Source of the DNA: a bacterium
GTDB taxonomy: Bacteria > Atribacterota > Phoenicimicrobiia > Phoenicimicrobiales > Phoenicimicrobiaceae
Direction of reading: 5' to 3'
NCBI GenBank assembly: GCA_018819665.1
Contig: JAHJOY010000325.1
Span: 1 to 6,364 of the forward strand
Length of the DNA: 6,364 nt
The notes under the pieces are model-generated. The model was not told the origin of the DNA. It ran no database searches and worked only from the letters and a program-made list of their open reading frames with translations. Positions 5,933 through 6,364 of the stretch are shown here, piece by piece. Numbering within the stretch: the stretch's first letter is position 1; the number at the start of each line of letters is the position of its first letter. Position numbers and translations under genes: made by a program.

Positions 5933-5939
5933 TAAGGAG
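5933..5939 (+). promoter_or_regulatory. Ribosome binding site for khpA (TTG start)
   Basis: TAAGGAG lies 6 bases before the TTG at 5946. It is the evidence that a TTG, rather than a later ATG, starts the gene. Confidence 0.8.
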
Positions 5940-5945
5940 ATTATT

Positions 5946-6176
5946 TTGAGAGAACTTATTGAATTAATTATAAAAGGGATAGTAGACAATCCAGACCAAG
6001 TAGAGATAAATGAAATTATCGGTGAAAAATCATCGATATTTGAAGTAAAGGTTGATCCTGATGATATAGGTAAAGTAATAGGAAGGCAAGGCAGAAATAT
6101 AAAGTCAATAAGAACTATAGTGAATGCTGCAGCGCAGAAGGATGATAAGCGGGTGGTTATCGAAATTGTCGATTAA
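5946..6176 (+). CDS. khpA: KH-domain RNA-binding protein KhpA (YlqC family)
   Basis: KhpA is a small cytoplasmic RNA-binding protein. In streptococci and other Gram-positive bacteria it pairs with KhpB (EloR/Jag) and affects RNA levels and cell elongation or division. The 76-residue product is a single KH domain of family size. The N-terminal helix is MRELIELIIKGIVDNPDQVEI. Next comes a strand region FEVKVDPDDIGKVIG, then the GxxG RNA-contact loop GRQG (residues 46-49) and RNIKSIRTIVNAAA. The final strand is RRVVIEIVD-like (KRVVIEIVD). The start is TTG 5946, preceded by TAAGGAG at 6 bases, and it gives exactly the expected N-terminus. It sits 21 bp after rpsP, the usual ylqC position. The stop codon lies within the second copy of the composite repeat. 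The genes normally next (ylqD/rimM/trmD) do not start before the window end. Confidence 0.95.
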   Translation: MRELIELIIKGIVDNPDQVEINEIIGEKSSIFEVKVDPDDIGKVIGRQGRNIKSIRTIVNAAAQKDDKRVVIEIVD

Positions 6177-6266
6177 ATTAGTCGTTAATGAATAAAACTA
6201 GCGTAGAGCGTATAGCGTATAGTAGCTTAGTATCGAGTATCGAGTATCGAGTATCGCGTGAAGAAA
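6172..6266 (+). repeat. Composite intergenic repeat, copy 2 (begins on the khpA stop codon)
   Basis: Second copy of the repeat at 5197-5354. It has the stop-codon block (6172-6194, one mismatch to copy 1), TAGCGTAGAGCGTATAGCG (6199-6217, identical), and the TATCGAG array (6231-6256, identical), then CGTGAAGAAAA. It is more compact than copy 1 because the blocks lie closer together. Reading from 6204 in 7-bp steps gives AGAGCGT and ATAGCGT. From 6232 it gives ATCGAGT three times and then ATCGCGT, showing the shared ATNNNGT frame. Confidence 0.85.
6231..6256 (+). repeat. TATCGAG heptanucleotide tandem array, 3.7 units
   Basis: Identical in sequence and length to 5322-5347. It is followed by CGTGAAG where copy 1 has TGCGAAG. 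Confidence 0.9.
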
Positions 6267-6351
6267 ATCAGTTTTCAGAAGCAATCTCAATTAGATTACT
6301 ACGGATTCACCCCGCAACGATATTTAATAATTTATGTTTATTTTCACGCGA
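6254..6351. repeat. 9-bp inverted repeat bracketing non-coding DNA
   Basis: TCGCGTGAA (6254-6262) and its exact reverse complement TTCACGCGA (6343-6351) enclose 80 bp with no recognisable gene. After the right arm comes AATGCGATAGG, loosely like a heptad unit on the - strand. It could be a small element bounded by inverted repeats, but a 9-bp match may be chance. Confidence 0.35.
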
Positions 6352-6364
6352 AATGCGATAGGTG

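Overview
The window is a strongly AT-rich bacterial segment with every gene on the + strand. Gene order is smc (5' end cut off by the window), ftsY, ffh, rpsP, khpA. This is the conserved smc-ftsY-(ylxM)-ffh-rpsP-ylqC/khpA-(ylqD)-rimM-trmD arrangement known from Bacillus and other Gram-positive-type genomes. No ylxM lies between ftsY and ffh. No ylqD, rimM or trmD begins before the window ends. AT-rich, Lys/Asn/Ile-rich proteins together with repeat-filled spacers suggest an uncultured low-GC lineage. My best guess is an Atribacterota (JS1/OP9)-like or similar candidate-phylum bacterium; this is an impression from memory, not a demonstrated placement.

Bases 1-2843 encode the C-terminal roughly four-fifths of the SMC chromosome-organising ATPase. 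Bases 2866-3786 encode FtsY, the signal recognition particle (SRP) receptor. Bases 3879-5201 encode Ffh, the SRP GTPase. Ffh and FtsY together deliver nascent membrane proteins to the translocon. Bases 5676-5924 encode ribosomal protein S16 and 5946-6176 encode the KH-domain RNA chaperone KhpA. The set therefore links chromosome organisation, co-translational targeting and ribosome/RNA functions, as in other bacteria. No tRNA, rRNA, CRISPR array, transposase or convincing intrinsic terminator is visible.

The unusual part is the spacer DNA. The ffh-rpsP gap (5202-5675) and the stretch after khpA (6177-6364) are packed with short repeats. Two copies of one composite repeat begin on the stop codons of ffh and khpA. 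Both carry 7-bp tandem units, many fitting a GTATNNN pattern in which the last three bases vary between arrays. Both contain an identical 26-bp TATCGAG array. The larger gap also holds an imperfect duplication whose copies differ in length by exactly one 7-bp unit, an opposite-strand heptad array, and three unrelated hairpin-forming palindromes, the last just ahead of rpsP. This heptad system is the most interesting content of the window; its function is unknown. The coding genes look functional, with a few family-atypical residues: LSTGE instead of LSGGE in SMC, a degenerate hinge glycine motif in SMC, a changed G5 loop in FtsY, and an altered loop in S16.
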